This document shows positions 9,082-17,341 of a stretch of DNA of 64,000 bases, piece by piece (positions within the stretch are counted from its first letter, which is position 1; every line of letters starts with the position of its first letter). Both the position numbers and the translations under genes were made by a program. The notes under the pieces were generated by a model. The model ran no database searches and had not been told where the DNA came from. It worked only from the letters and a program-made list of their open reading frames with translations. The DNA comes from Rhizobium sp. Root483D2 (GTDB lineage Bacteria; Pseudomonadota; Alphaproteobacteria; Rhizobiales; Rhizobiaceae). The stretch is taken from the NCBI RefSeq assembly GCF_001426685.1, contig NZ_LMFB01000039.1, positions 1 to 64,000 of the forward strand, given 5' to 3'.

Positions 9082-9627
9082 TCATCGTTCGGCCGCTGTG
9101 TTGGCGGTCGGCGTTCCTTCCTCTAAGAACAATGCTTGGTTGACCGGGCAATCGGTGCACGAGTTATGATCGCATAGCCGATATATAGAACAGGCGTCTT
9201 CTATACCATTTATGAATTGAACAAGCATTTTCTCGGTGAGTTCACCGAACGCAACACGTTCAAATGGCTCGAGATGCTGCAAAGCCGCCGCCATCCTCCG
9301 TCGCCTCGCGCAGAGGATCGCCGCGGAGCTTTTCCTGCCCACATCTGTCAGATGCACCTCGACCGCACGCCGATCATTTTTACTCGGCTGTCTCCGAACC
9401 AGTCCCTCGGCGGATAAGCGATCGACGAGACGGACGGCCCCAGGATGCGACAAGCCAAGGATGCGGCGTAACTTCTCAATGGACATCCCAGGCGCATCTC
9501 CCAACAACGCCAACGCGGAAACCGCAGGCCCCGGCTCCGGGGCATGGCTTTCCATATCCCGAACCATGGAGTCCGACAGTGCAAGCAGGAATGCACCCAG
9601 GACGTTCTCGATTTTACCCTCGTTCAT
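9082..9627 (-). CDS. MarR family regulator with C-terminal cysteine cluster, copy 2
   Basis: This 181-residue paralogue of the MarR protein at 6210 shares its opening (VLGAFLLALSDSMV) and recognition helix region (RRILGLSHPGAVRLVDRL). Cysteines 152, 157 and 160 lie in CDHNSCTDCPV at identical numbering; position 149 is tyrosine instead of cysteine. A 17-residue tail follows the cluster. The gene is divergent from the second DUF417 gene at 9733, with two copies of the palindromic box between them. The whole arrangement is the mirror image of module 1. Confidence 0.9.
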   Translation of the reverse strand: MNEGKIENVLGAFLLALSDSMVRDMESHAPEPGPAVSALALLGDAPGMSIEKLRRILGLSHPGAVRLVDRLSAEGLVRRQPSKNDRRAVEVHLTDVGRKSSAAILCARRRRMAAALQHLEPFERVAFGELTEKMLVQFINGIEDACSIYRLCDHNSCTDCPVNQALFLEEGTPTANTAAER

Positions 9628-9639
9628 TTCCCAAACATA

Positions 9640-9654
9640 TATGCACGGTGCATA
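9640..9654. promoter_or_regulatory. 15-bp palindromic operator, module 2 site near marR
   Basis: TATGC and GCATA arms flank ACGGT, 13 bp ahead of the leftward MarR start at 9627. Read on the minus strand, the flank CTTGATGTC matches the site at 6183-6197. It is probably the operator of the adjacent MarR protein. Confidence 0.68.
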
Positions 9655-9678
9655 GACATCAAGCTACTTGTATGTTTA

Positions 9679-9693
9679 TATGTGTAGCGCATA
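9679..9693. promoter_or_regulatory. 15-bp palindromic operator, module 2 site near DUF417
   Basis: TATGT and GCATA arms flank GTAGC, with one base off perfect symmetry. The site is 39 bp centre to centre from the box at 9640 and upstream of the DUF417 start at 9733. Two boxes per spacer is the same layout as in module 1. Confidence 0.6.
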
Positions 9694-9732
9694 CAAATTT
9701 GCGAGATTTTCCATGAGAAAGGATCGGTTCAG

Positions 9733-10242
9733 ATGTCTAACATCAGTACCCACACCGCTGCCAAAGCTTACAAGAATGCTCGGCCAGCAGATCGCCTGAC
9801 ACTCAACGTTGGCCGCGTTACTTGCCTGCTCGGCGTCGTCTTGCCGCTTCTCCTAATCGGCGTTCTGAAGTTCACCCAAGTTGAAATTGACGCGCTCAAG
9901 CCGCTGATCAACGGCACGCCGTGGTTAGCATGGCTTTACTCGGTATTCGGATTCGCTGGCACCAGCTATTTGCTCGGTACAGTGGAGCTTTTCACCGCCT
10001 TAATGTTCATCGCATCGTTCTGGTCGGTCCGCGCCGGACTTGCTGCCGGGTTCCTCGGAGCGCTGACGTTTGCGACCACGGCCTCGACGTTATTCGCCCT
10101 ACCGATTTGGGAAGCAGCCTCGGGTGGTTTTCCGTACCTCAATTTCGTTGGATCATTCTTGATCAAAGACATTGCCCTCCTTGGAATCAGTCTCGCTGTG
10201 CTGGGGGAAAGCTTGATCAAGACCCGGGCGGGGGCGAATTGA
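9733..10242 (+). CDS. DUF417 (YkgB/RclC-like) inner-membrane protein, copy 2
   Basis: This 169-residue four-helix membrane protein closely resembles copy 1. It shares GVVLPLLLIGVLKFTQVEIDALKPLI near residue 36, GGFPYLNFVG and LIKDIALLGISL. Family knowledge points to protection from hypochlorous acid in E. coli (RclC), but no enzymatic role is established. AGAAAGGATC precedes the ATG. It is divergent from MarR copy 2 and probably derepressed when that protein senses its signal. Confidence 0.87.
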   Translation: MSNISTHTAAKAYKNARPADRLTLNVGRVTCLLGVVLPLLLIGVLKFTQVEIDALKPLINGTPWLAWLYSVFGFAGTSYLLGTVELFTALMFIASFWSVRAGLAAGFLGALTFATTASTLFALPIWEAASGGFPYLNFVGSFLIKDIALLGISLAVLGESLIKTRAGAN

Positions 10243-10623
10243 GCGCCATCCTGATAGAAGTGGCAAAATATGCAGCCGCCATTACCGATGCACACCGAAA
10301 TGAATACGTTGGCTCGTGCGCTAGTTTCAGACGAAGTATTGGGACAAAGGCCAGCGACATCCGAGTTAGCACTCTCTACCACATTGCCACATGACGGCTT
10401 TAAATGCGGAAACCGCAAGAGCCGATGCGTGAACCGCATTGGATGTCGTTAACTAGGGAAGGCTAGATGCCCGAGTAGATTGAAGATGAGTGGCGCCAGG
10501 TTCCGCCGACTGTGCGCTGCTGATCCCAGACAATCAGCCACAAAGAAGTCCAGGTACGCTGATTTCGAGTTGCACGCCCCGTAATCGCTGACAGCGGTCG
10601 AGGCAAACCTTTGAGGGCAAAAC
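10243..10623. other. 381-bp intergenic region, no gene recognised
   Basis: Short open frames here have no family resemblance and no convincing ribosome sites. The only structure noted is two related inverted repeats, TGCGG-AAA-CCGCA (10405-10417) and ATGCG-TGAAC-CGCAT (10425-10439). They could be an operator for an unidentified regulator or chance. Confidence 0.3.
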
Positions 10624-11322
10624 ATGCACTACGCTGAATATAAGCACACCGATCCACATCTCGTCCATGCCCTGGTGGATGTATTTTCCTTCGCGGCCAT
10701 CTCGGTCAATGGATCAAAAGGACCGCGCATTGCGCATGCACCCCTTACTTTCAGAAACGGTCAATTTCCCGCAGGCGCCCTCGAATTTCATTTGGCGAAA
10801 GCCAACCCGATCGCGCGGGACATGAAAATCGGCGTACCTGTTACTATTCTGGTTCAAGGTCCTGGCGCCGCGATTTCGCCGAGTTGGTTTACGTCCAGCT
10901 TTCCGCAACCAGACTCCGATCGAAGCAGGACTGCACCGACGTATAACTACATCAGTTTGATTATGACCGGCAGGCTGGAGTTCTTGGATGACCTCGCGCT
11001 ACAGACTCAGATCAGGGACCTGGTGTTAGCCAGTGAACCAGAGGGTGGCTGGCGAACCGAGGAGTTGGCTCCCGACCTCTGGCAGGGCTGGCGCAGGCTC
11101 ATCCAGGGATATCGGCTCGAGATCGAAAGTTTTGATCTCACTGCAAAGCTGAGCCCAGGCGAAATACCGGACGACAAAGTTGGCGTCATTGCAGGCTTGC
11201 TGGAACGCGGTGTTCTCGCCGATGAGGGCATGGCATATCTTCTAAGAGGGTATGAAGGCACCTCCCAGTCACTTGTCTCCCTTGTCCGCGCGTTGAAACA
11301 TGGCGTTGGCACTTCGAGCTAA
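10624..11322 (+). CDS. FMN-binding negative transcriptional regulator family (PaiB-like)
   Basis: This 232-residue protein fits the PaiB/FMN-binding split-barrel family in length and motifs. AHAPLTFRNG is near residue 38, the conserved SPSWFTSSFP near residue 86, and TYNYISLIMTGRLEF near residue 104. B. subtilis PaiB is described as a regulator of sporulation and degradative enzymes, but most relatives are better described as flavin-binding proteins of unknown function. The ATG at 10624 has a weak upstream site (TTTGAGGGC). The gene stands alone, so no pathway can be assigned. Confidence 0.82.
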   Translation: MHYAEYKHTDPHLVHALVDVFSFAAISVNGSKGPRIAHAPLTFRNGQFPAGALEFHLAKANPIARDMKIGVPVTILVQGPGAAISPSWFTSSFPQPDSDRSRTAPTYNYISLIMTGRLEFLDDLALQTQIRDLVLASEPEGGWRTEELAPDLWQGWRRLIQGYRLEIESFDLTAKLSPGEIPDDKVGVIAGLLERGVLADEGMAYLLRGYEGTSQSLVSLVRALKHGVGTSS

Positions 11323-11595
11323 AGCGGTGGTGTCGGCTTCTAAAGCGGTCCATGCAAATTCAGCAGGGCGACATCCATCCTTGCAGCGAGCAGCGATGCC
11401 AAAGCGGATCTGAAACCGTGCCTTTTGCATGCCCACAGCCGCTTCTCCGTTACCCTATCGCTAAAATTCCATAAATAGGCGTTACGCTTCGCTCCATTGA
11501 TATAGCTTACATTTTTGACTTCTCGCGGGGTCGGCTGTTCGAATCTGCTCAAGGCGAACGCTATCGCACTCTTTAGTGAAACGCAGCGTCGCTTT

Positions 11596-12501
11596 CTATG
11601 ACACTACCAGGTCTTTGGCGAGTTCGCTGACGACACCCCTGAGCCATCGATGTGCTGGATCGTGGCGATAGCGCACGTGCCAAGCCATCTCGACCGGGAA
11701 CGTTCCGAGGTCGACAGGGGCTTCAACGACCTTCAGCCGAGGATCGCGCTCGAGGCTGCGACAGATCAGCCGAGGAAGGGTTGCGCAGTAGTCAGTGACC
11801 GCGACCATCTCGGGAACTGACAGGAAATGCGTGACGGAGACGGCAACGTCGCGCTTGAGGTTCTGTTGCCCTAAGGCCTGGAACACGCCCGCGCGAATTC
11901 GACCTGGCGGTAGGACGTTGACGTGTTTCAGGCTCTCGTAAAGGTCTCGCGTCAGGCTGGCGCCGACGTCCGGATGGTCGCGACGGACGATACAGGCAAG
12001 GCCGTCGTCCATCAGATGCTGGACGACCAGGTTGTCAGGCGGATCGATGACCCTGCCCAGCACTATTGCGGTCGTCCCTGAGATCACGCCAGTCTCCGCC
12101 AGATCGTTGCCGAATGGGGTCATGCGAAGTTTGATCCCTGGAGCTTGCTCTCGCAGCCTTGCCACCAGCGCTGGCATCAACACCAGTTCGACGTAGCTGT
12201 TCGGAGCGATCAGGAACAGCCGCTCCGCACTTGCCGGATCGAAATCCTGCTGGTGGACGACGAGATCATCAAGCTGCGCCAATGCGGCCTCGATCGTCGG
12301 CGCGATCTCCTCGGCAAGCTGTGTCGGTCTGATGCCATAGCGCTCCCGGATGAACAGCGGATCTTTCAGCATGTCGCGAAGCCGATTGAGCGAATTCGAC
12401 AGCGCAGGCTGCGTAATGCCCAAGCGGCTGGCGGCGCGGGTGACGCTCCGCTCCTCCATGAGAGCCAGAAAGACTGGCAGAAGATTCAGATCGTATTTCA
12501 T
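11596..12501 (-). CDS. LysR family transcriptional regulator (NodD-like subgroup)
   Basis: This 301-residue protein has the NodD/LinR-type opening (MKYDLNLLPVFLALMEERSVTRAASRLGITQPALSNSLNRLR) followed by DPLFIRERYG and the C-terminal RHDPAHRWLR. It is divergent from the DJ-1/PfpI gene at 12649, which is its most likely target. Effector unknown. About 270 bp downstream (11323-11595) hold no recognisable gene. Confidence 0.92.
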   Translation of the reverse strand: MKYDLNLLPVFLALMEERSVTRAASRLGITQPALSNSLNRLRDMLKDPLFIRERYGIRPTQLAEEIAPTIEAALAQLDDLVVHQQDFDPASAERLFLIAPNSYVELVLMPALVARLREQAPGIKLRMTPFGNDLAETGVISGTTAIVLGRVIDPPDNLVVQHLMDDGLACIVRRDHPDVGASLTRDLYESLKHVNVLPPGRIRAGVFQALGQQNLKRDVAVSVTHFLSVPEMVAVTDYCATLPRLICRSLERDPRLKVVEAPVDLGTFPVEMAWHVRYRHDPAHRWLRGVVSELAKDLVVS

Positions 12502-12648
12502 CCAGATGTAATTGCACGTGAATATCTAAAATCCAACAAGTAAATTTCTCAAATATCTCTCCAGCTGACATGATCACTTCATCGAAAAGCCAGCAGCGCC
12601 GATCGACAATCCAGGCCGGTCCGGCCGCGACCAACAAAGGATAAGACG

Positions 12649-13347
12649 ATGAAAATTCTCATGGTGCTGACTTCGCACGACACGCTTGGCGACACCGGCC
12701 GCAAGACCGGGTTCTGGTTGGAGGAGCTGGCAGCTCCCTATTACGTCTTCAAGGACGCCGGCGCCGAGATCACGCTTGCTTCGCCCAAGGGCGGCCAGCC
12801 GCCGCTCGACCCGAAGAGCGACGAACCGATGTTCCAGACCGAACTCACGGCTCGTTTCAAGGCAGACGCCGACGCCAACGCCCAGCTCTCCCAGACAGTA
12901 CGCCTCGACAGCGTTGACCAGAAGGATTTCGACACGGTGTTTTATCCCGGCGGTCACGGCCCGATGTGGGATCTCGCTGAAGACAAGAATTCCATTGCGT
13001 TGATCGAATCCTTCATCGCCGCCGGCAAGACCATCGCGTTGGTCTGCCACGCTCCGGGTGTACTGCGCCATGTCAAGAATGCTGATGGCTCGCCGTTTGC
13101 TCAGGGACGCTACCTCACAGGTTTCACCAATACCGAAGAAGACGGCGTTGGCCTGACCAAGGTGGTCCCTTTCCTGGTCGAGGACGTGCTCATCGCCCAA
13201 GGAGCCGTGTTCTCCAAGGTGAAGGACTGGGGCGTCCACACGGTCGTCGACGGCCAACTCATCACCGGGCAGAACCCGGGTTCCTCCGGCGAGGCCGCTG
13301 AAGCTCTGCTCACCGCCTTGAGCCAGGCACGGGTCCGGGCAGCCTGA
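12649..13347 (+). CDS. type 1 glutamine amidotransferase-like (DJ-1/PfpI, Hsp31-like) protein
   Basis: This 232-residue DJ-1/PfpI superfamily protein resembles the Hsp31/YajL-type branch. TGFWLEELAAPYYVFKDAGAEITLASPKGG is near residue 20, the acidic-residue loop FYPGGHGPMWD near residue 100, and the nucleophile-elbow cysteine is in VCHAPG near residue 132. Members include glyoxalase III-type enzymes, deglycase-like proteins and holdases that defend against reactive carbonyls. A good AAGGATAAG site precedes the ATG. It is divergent from the LysR gene, whose control is likely. Confidence 0.9.
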   Translation: MKILMVLTSHDTLGDTGRKTGFWLEELAAPYYVFKDAGAEITLASPKGGQPPLDPKSDEPMFQTELTARFKADADANAQLSQTVRLDSVDQKDFDTVFYPGGHGPMWDLAEDKNSIALIESFIAAGKTIALVCHAPGVLRHVKNADGSPFAQGRYLTGFTNTEEDGVGLTKVVPFLVEDVLIAQGAVFSKVKDWGVHTVVDGQLITGQNPGSSGEAAEALLTALSQARVRAA

Positions 13348-13365
13348 GCATTCAGCATCGTGGGG

Positions 13366-13382
13366 CCGCCGACAGCCGGCGG
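13366..13382 (+). terminator. weak GC hairpin downstream of the DJ-1/PfpI gene
   Basis: CCGCCG and CGGCGG arms enclose ACAGC, 19 bp after the stop codon. No uridine run follows, so it may be only a transcript-stabilising hairpin. Confidence 0.25.
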
Positions 13383-13468
13383 TCGGCCACCTAAAATCGG
13401 ATACCGAAATGATCAGCCTCAAACGAACGCTCTCGATTTCGCATGCCCGAGAGATGATCGAGACATCA

Positions 13469-13494
13469 AAATCCAAGGCGACCGCCTTGGATTT
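13469..13494. terminator. perfect 11-12 bp hairpin, possible bidirectional terminator
   Basis: The arms AAATCCAAGGC and GCCTTGGATTT are perfect complements around a GACC loop, with T-rich sequence on both sides of the element. It lies in the 460-bp gap (13348-13807) between the DJ-1/PfpI gene and the exported hydrolase. That gap otherwise shows no credible gene; a 68-codon open frame at 13409-13615 merely crosses the hairpin. Confidence 0.45.
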
Positions 13495-13807
13495 ATTCTG
13501 GGGGCAGGTAATCGGCGCGATCGGCGTTAGCGGTGGCACCGTCGCAGAAGACGTTGCCATCGAGGAGGCTGGCGCAGGGGTTCTGGCCGACCTTCTCGTC
13601 CCCGCTCGCTCTTAGGCCAAACATGGCGCCGAAGCCAAATAACCATCGGCACCGTAATCTGATCCCATTCTGAAGGCCGCATGTCCGTGGCTTGACCCTT
13701 CATCGCGCATTGTAGCGCCCGATTCAACAAAGGTTGTTTCGGGATCGGACAACTGCGCGCTCAGTTTCCCTTCCGATCACCATGATTTCTCAAAAAGGAT
13801 GCATGAA

Positions 13808-14560
13808 ATGAAACTCCTGAACTCGCTCATCTCGGCTGTTGCAATCACAGCCAGTGTCGCCCTGCCGGCGGCTGCGGCAGAATTTAGCGCCAAGACCGTT
13901 GTCCTCGTTCACGGCGCATTTGCCGATGGTTCTTCTTGGAACAAGGTCATCCCGCTTCTCAAAAAGGCAGGATTGAAGGTCGTGGCTGTCCAGAACCCGT
14001 TGGATACCCTGGAAAATGACGTTGCTTTTACCGACCGGGCAATTGCCGATGCCGAAGGACCGGTCGTGCTGGTCGGGCACTCCTATGGCGGTGCCGTCAT
14101 CACGCAAGCAGGTGTCAACCCGAAGGTACACTCGCTTGTCTACGTCGCGGCGTATGCGCCAGAGGTCGGCCAGTCGGTACTCGATACGCAGAAGCCATAT
14201 CCGGATGCGCCCGGCAGGCCATTCATCGTGAAAGATGACGCCGGATATCTGAAATTCACCGACGAAGGCATCTTCCACTACTTCGCACCGGACCTGCCTC
14301 GCGACGAACAGGAACTGATCGCAGCGACACAGGGCGCGTTTGGCGTCAAGGCGATCTCGACCCCCCTGACCCAGGCCGCGTGGCACACCGTTCCCTCGTT
14401 CGAGGTCGTCTCGACCGATGACAGGGTGATCCTGCCCCAACTGCAGCGAGACCAGGTCAAGCGTCTCAAGGCAACAGCCGTCGACGTGGCCGCCAGCCAT
14501 GTCGTGATGCTGTCGCACCCGGATGTGGTGGCGAAGCTGATCATCGAGGCCGCGAAGTAA
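13808..14560 (+). CDS. exported alpha/beta hydrolase (esterase EstC-like)
   Basis: The protein has 250 residues with a Sec signal peptide (MKLLNSLISAVAITASVALPAAAA). The hydrolase fold follows: oxyanion strand VVLVHGAFADGSSW, nucleophile elbow VGHSYGGAV, and a C-terminal histidine in ASHVVMLSHPD. It resembles salicylate-esterase/EstC-type hydrolases often annotated from soil bacteria, and is probably periplasmic. The ATG at 13808 is preferred because AAAAAGGA is then at proper spacing; an in-frame ATG at 13799 sits directly on that site. Substrate unknown. Confidence 0.9.
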   Translation: MKLLNSLISAVAITASVALPAAAAEFSAKTVVLVHGAFADGSSWNKVIPLLKKAGLKVVAVQNPLDTLENDVAFTDRAIADAEGPVVLVGHSYGGAVITQAGVNPKVHSLVYVAAYAPEVGQSVLDTQKPYPDAPGRPFIVKDDAGYLKFTDEGIFHYFAPDLPRDEQELIAATQGAFGVKAISTPLTQAAWHTVPSFEVVSTDDRVILPQLQRDQVKRLKATAVDVAASHVVMLSHPDVVAKLIIEAAK

Positions 14561-14646
14561 TAGCGGCCTCATGACGGGCAGTCTACAATGGGCTTCCATG
14601 CAGTAGTCACATCGTGACCACATGCCGCGTCATCACCAAGTATGTG

Positions 14647-14681
14647 GCAACACCGCAGCAATCCGCGGCGGTGTTGCTTTT
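14647..14681 (+). terminator. Rho-independent terminator of the exported hydrolase gene
   Basis: Perfect 10-bp arms GCAACACCGC and GCGGTGTTGC enclose an 11-nt loop and are followed by TTTT. It lies 87 bp after the hydrolase stop codon. Confidence 0.8.
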
Positions 14682-14732
14682 GCACAGGCCTAACGACGGC
14701 AGCTCGTCGCCGTTAAACTTTATATCTGCTGC

Positions 14733-16143
14733 TCACAGGTCTGGATGAAGGCCACGAACTGGGCTTATGCTTTCAAGCAGTGATGCGACGTGCAGGATCG
14801 TCGACTCCGCCTGCCAGGCACCGACGATATGGACGTTGATCGGCATGCCCTCGCTGCTTGTGCCGAACCTCATTGATACGCCCGGTAAGCCGGTAACGTT
14901 CAACGGCACGGTCGCGCCCTGCAGGTAGGTGGCATCGACGGTCTTTCCGTCGATGACGAACTCCTCGACCCCGTGCATGTGGGCGGGAATTGGAAGCACG
15001 TGGGTAATGAGCGCGTCGTAACGGGAGAAGTAGTCGGCATAGCCGTCCCGGATTCGCTCGGCGGCCTGCTCGGCGTCGATATAGTCCGTCATCGACGTAT
15101 TCGGTAGGGACAGCATGGTCTTCGCCATCTTGTAGATTTCGTCCTCACCGCGGCCAGCGGTTGCCTCTTCAAATGCGGGCTTCATCTCCATCACATGCAG
15201 CCGGTTGAAGACATCGAGTGCGAAGTCGCGTTCCAGCGCCGGGATACCGACATGCTCGACGGAAACGCCGACGTCCTTCAGCGCCTCGGCGGCTGCCTTG
15301 ACGGTGGCTGCGACCTCCGGATCGACCGGCCCAAAGCCCGGGCCAACCATCCAACCGACGCGCAATTGGCGGAAAGGCTGGCGACCAATGCCGGCATCGA
15401 ACATCGTCGTGCTGCTGGAAAATGCATCCTTGCCGTCGGGTCCTGCCAGTTGCGAAAAGGCAAGCGCGATATCTCGGACTGAGCGGGCCATCGGGCCGAC
15501 ATGCCAGAAGCGGCGCGGTGCACGTGGCCAGATGCCGGTCATCGGCACGCGGCCGTGGGTCGCCTTCATCGACGTAATCCCGGTCTGGGCTGCCGGGCCG
15601 CGAACGGAGATAGCGAGGTCGGTGCCAAGACCGATCGGCGACATTCCGGCGGCGATTGCCGCAGATTCGCCTCCGCTTGACCCGCCCGGCGTGCGTTCGA
15701 GGTTCCACGCATTGTTTGAACGGCCGGAGAGAAGGTTGTCGCTCTCGATCCAGTAAGAAAATTCGGGCAGGTTGGTCTTCGCCAGCAGGATGCCACCGGC
15801 CGTCTTCAGGCGGGCTACGCTCGTTGCATCTTCTATTGGAAGTCGTCCCTTGAAGATCGGGGATCCACGCTGGGTCATAACACCTGCCGTGTCGATCGAA
15901 TCCTTTGCCGTAAAACGGCACACCGTGCAGCGGACCGAGCTCCCCTCCCGAGAGAACGGCGGCTTCTGCGCGCCTGGCTGCTTCCAGTGCGCCGTCGGCG
16001 ACAGTGACGATTGCATTGACGTCGCCGTTGACCGCTTCGATGCGATCGAGATGCGCCCGCATGATTTCAACAGGGGAGACGTCCTTGGTCCGGACGAGCT
16101 CGGCGAGTTTGGTTGCGTCGGAATAGATCAGGTCGTTTATCAT
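14733..16143 (-). pseudogene. amidase (amidase-signature family), frameshifted
   Basis: Two overlapping frames together make one amidase of about 469 residues. The N-terminal part (MINDLIYSDATKLAELVRTKDVSPVEIMRAHLDRIEAVN to LGPLHGVPF) reads from 16143. The rest, starting AKDSIDTAGVMTQRGSP, is one base out of phase. The break is an extra T in a TTTT run (AAAA at 15912-15915 on the given strand), exactly at the conserved GVPF-xxKDS junction. The catalytic lysine, the GGSSGG serine and the DLAISVR nucleophile region are intact. It could be a true pseudogene or a sequencing indel. It is divergent from a TetR gene. Confidence 0.85.
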
Positions 16144-16158
16144 AATGTGCGTCCCTAA

Positions 16159-16172
16159 CTAACAAATGGTAG
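16159..16172. promoter_or_regulatory. TetR operator-like repeat 1
   Basis: CTAAC-AAAT-GGTAG is one of two near-identical 14-bp imperfect palindromes between the amidase and TetR starts. It overlaps the expected amidase promoter/leader. Confidence 0.5.
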
Positions 16173-16212
16173 GCAAAAGCAGGGCTTTTCTTTTTGGCCC
16201 GTCAACCCCTAT

Positions 16213-16226
16213 CTAACATTCGGTAG
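16213..16226. promoter_or_regulatory. TetR operator-like repeat 2
   Basis: CTAAC-ATTC-GGTAG is the second copy, 54 bp from the first and 21 bp ahead of the TetR start at 16247. The duplicated site suggests that one regulator controls both divergent promoters. Confidence 0.5.
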
Positions 16227-16246
16227 GTAAAGTTGGAGTAGAGAGC

Positions 16247-16810
16247 ATGAGCGCGAATGCGAAAGAGGCAATTTTGGCGGCGGGCAAACTAAGTGCTCAA
16301 GCACACGGCTACGGTGGATTGAACATGCGCGACTTAGCGGCGGAGGTCGGGATCAAGGCCGCCAGCATCTATTATCATTTCCCAAACAAGGCTGATTTGG
16401 CGGCGGCGATCGCCGAGCGCTACTGGCAGGACACGAAGGCATGGCTGGACGATGTGGCGAGCCGTAATAGTGACCCGAAGGAGAGTCTCCGCGAGTATCC
16501 TGCGACATTCCGCATGTCGCTCGAAAACGGCAATCGCCTTTGCTTGGGTAGTTTTCTGGGGGCAGAGTACGACGATCTTCCCGAACACGTCAAAAAGGAA
16601 GTTCAGACCTTTGCCGATGTCAACGTCGCTTGGCTCCATGAACGCTTGATCGAAGCCGAACTGGTAACCGCTAAGGACGGCGAGGAGCGGGCACGTGCTA
16701 TCTTTGCGGCGATTGTCGGTGCCCAGCTTCTCGCCCGCAGCCGTTCGGACATTTCCATCTTTGACTCAACGATCAAGAGCTACCGGGGGGCAGGGCTTCT
16801 CCCGAAATAA
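16247..16810 (+). CDS. TetR/AcrR family transcriptional regulator
   Basis: This 187-residue TetR protein has its N-terminal helix-turn-helix at residues 10-50, with MRDLAAEVGIKAASIYYHFPNKADLAAAIAERYW. The C-terminal ligand domain is unclassified. It is divergent from the amidase gene with two operator-like repeats in the spacer, so it probably represses both itself and the amidase. The ligand could be an amide or electrophile; that is speculation. Confidence 0.92.
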   Translation: MSANAKEAILAAGKLSAQAHGYGGLNMRDLAAEVGIKAASIYYHFPNKADLAAAIAERYWQDTKAWLDDVASRNSDPKESLREYPATFRMSLENGNRLCLGSFLGAEYDDLPEHVKKEVQTFADVNVAWLHERLIEAELVTAKDGEERARAIFAAIVGAQLLARSRSDISIFDSTIKSYRGAGLLPK

Positions 16811-16921
16811 GGAATTCGCCGGAGGCGTGATGTCAATTCGGGACGCCATTGGAAGCCTGATTGAGGGGATCGAATCCGCCCTAGACCAGTGGATTGTGTT
16901 TAAAGGGCCCATCACGCCGGC

Positions 16922-17341
16922 TCATTGAGCCTTTTCGATCTTGACGGTGACCTTACCGGGTCGGTCAAACACCGAAATTTCGCCTTGGACCTGCCCCAGT
17001 ATCACGATGCCGGGCTGCGGCACGCGCCCGTCGCGGTAGTAGATCACGAAATCGCCCGAGCTCCACAAACCAAGAGTACCCGCAGAAAATTCGCGCTGAC
17101 GGGGAGCGGCCGGCAAGGCGGCCGGCAGGTCCCCGGTCTTCTCCTGAAGAAGATGATCATCCATTTCGATCGTCAACGGCAGCATGGCAACGAGCGCGCG
17201 AGTGGCGTCGTTATCCGCCAGTTCGGCAGAAACATTGCCCCAATCAGACGAAATCCGAATACGGTCCTGCGCCAAGGCGGGTCCTCCAAGGTTGAGCGTG
17301 AGAGTAGCGGCGATGAAGCCTGCGCCAAAAATCTGTTTCAT
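16922..17341 (-). CDS. secreted cyclophilin-like fold protein
   Basis: This 139-residue protein has a signal peptide (to about residue 25, ALA-Q) and a cyclophilin-like (DUF3830/cyclophilin_like) domain. Signature stretches are LPLTIEMDDHLLQEKTGDLP and the strand pattern GDFVIYYRDGRVPQPGIVILGQV. Relatives lack proven peptidyl-prolyl isomerase activity. It is the last gene of a five-gene leftward run and overlaps the preceding DUF4405 gene by four bases (ATGA). This suggests a periplasmic accessory role in that redox operon. Confidence 0.8.
   Translation of the reverse strand: MKQIFGAGFIAATLTLNLGGPALAQDRIRISSDWGNVSAELADNDATRALVAMLPLTIEMDDHLLQEKTGDLPAALPAAPRQREFSAGTLGLWSSGDFVIYYRDGRVPQPGIVILGQVQGEISVFDRPGKVTVKIEKAQ

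Noticed and set aside
10404-10439. Two ATGCG-N5-CGCA(T/A) repeats, at first taken for further MarR boxes
   Set aside because: The arms are shifted relative to TATGC-N5-GCATA and no divergent regulator gene flanks them; kept as an unassigned repeat.
11340-11552. 70-codon minus-strand frame between PaiB-like and LysR genes
   Set aside because: No ribosome site and no recognisable domain; treated as non-coding.
12574-13560. 328-codon minus-strand open frame over the DJ-1/PfpI gene
   Set aside because: The DJ-1/PfpI protein on the plus strand is unambiguous and has a good ribosome site.
13790-14623. 277-codon minus-strand open frame over the exported hydrolase
   Set aside because: It shadows a hydrolase with signal peptide and catalytic elbow on the plus strand.
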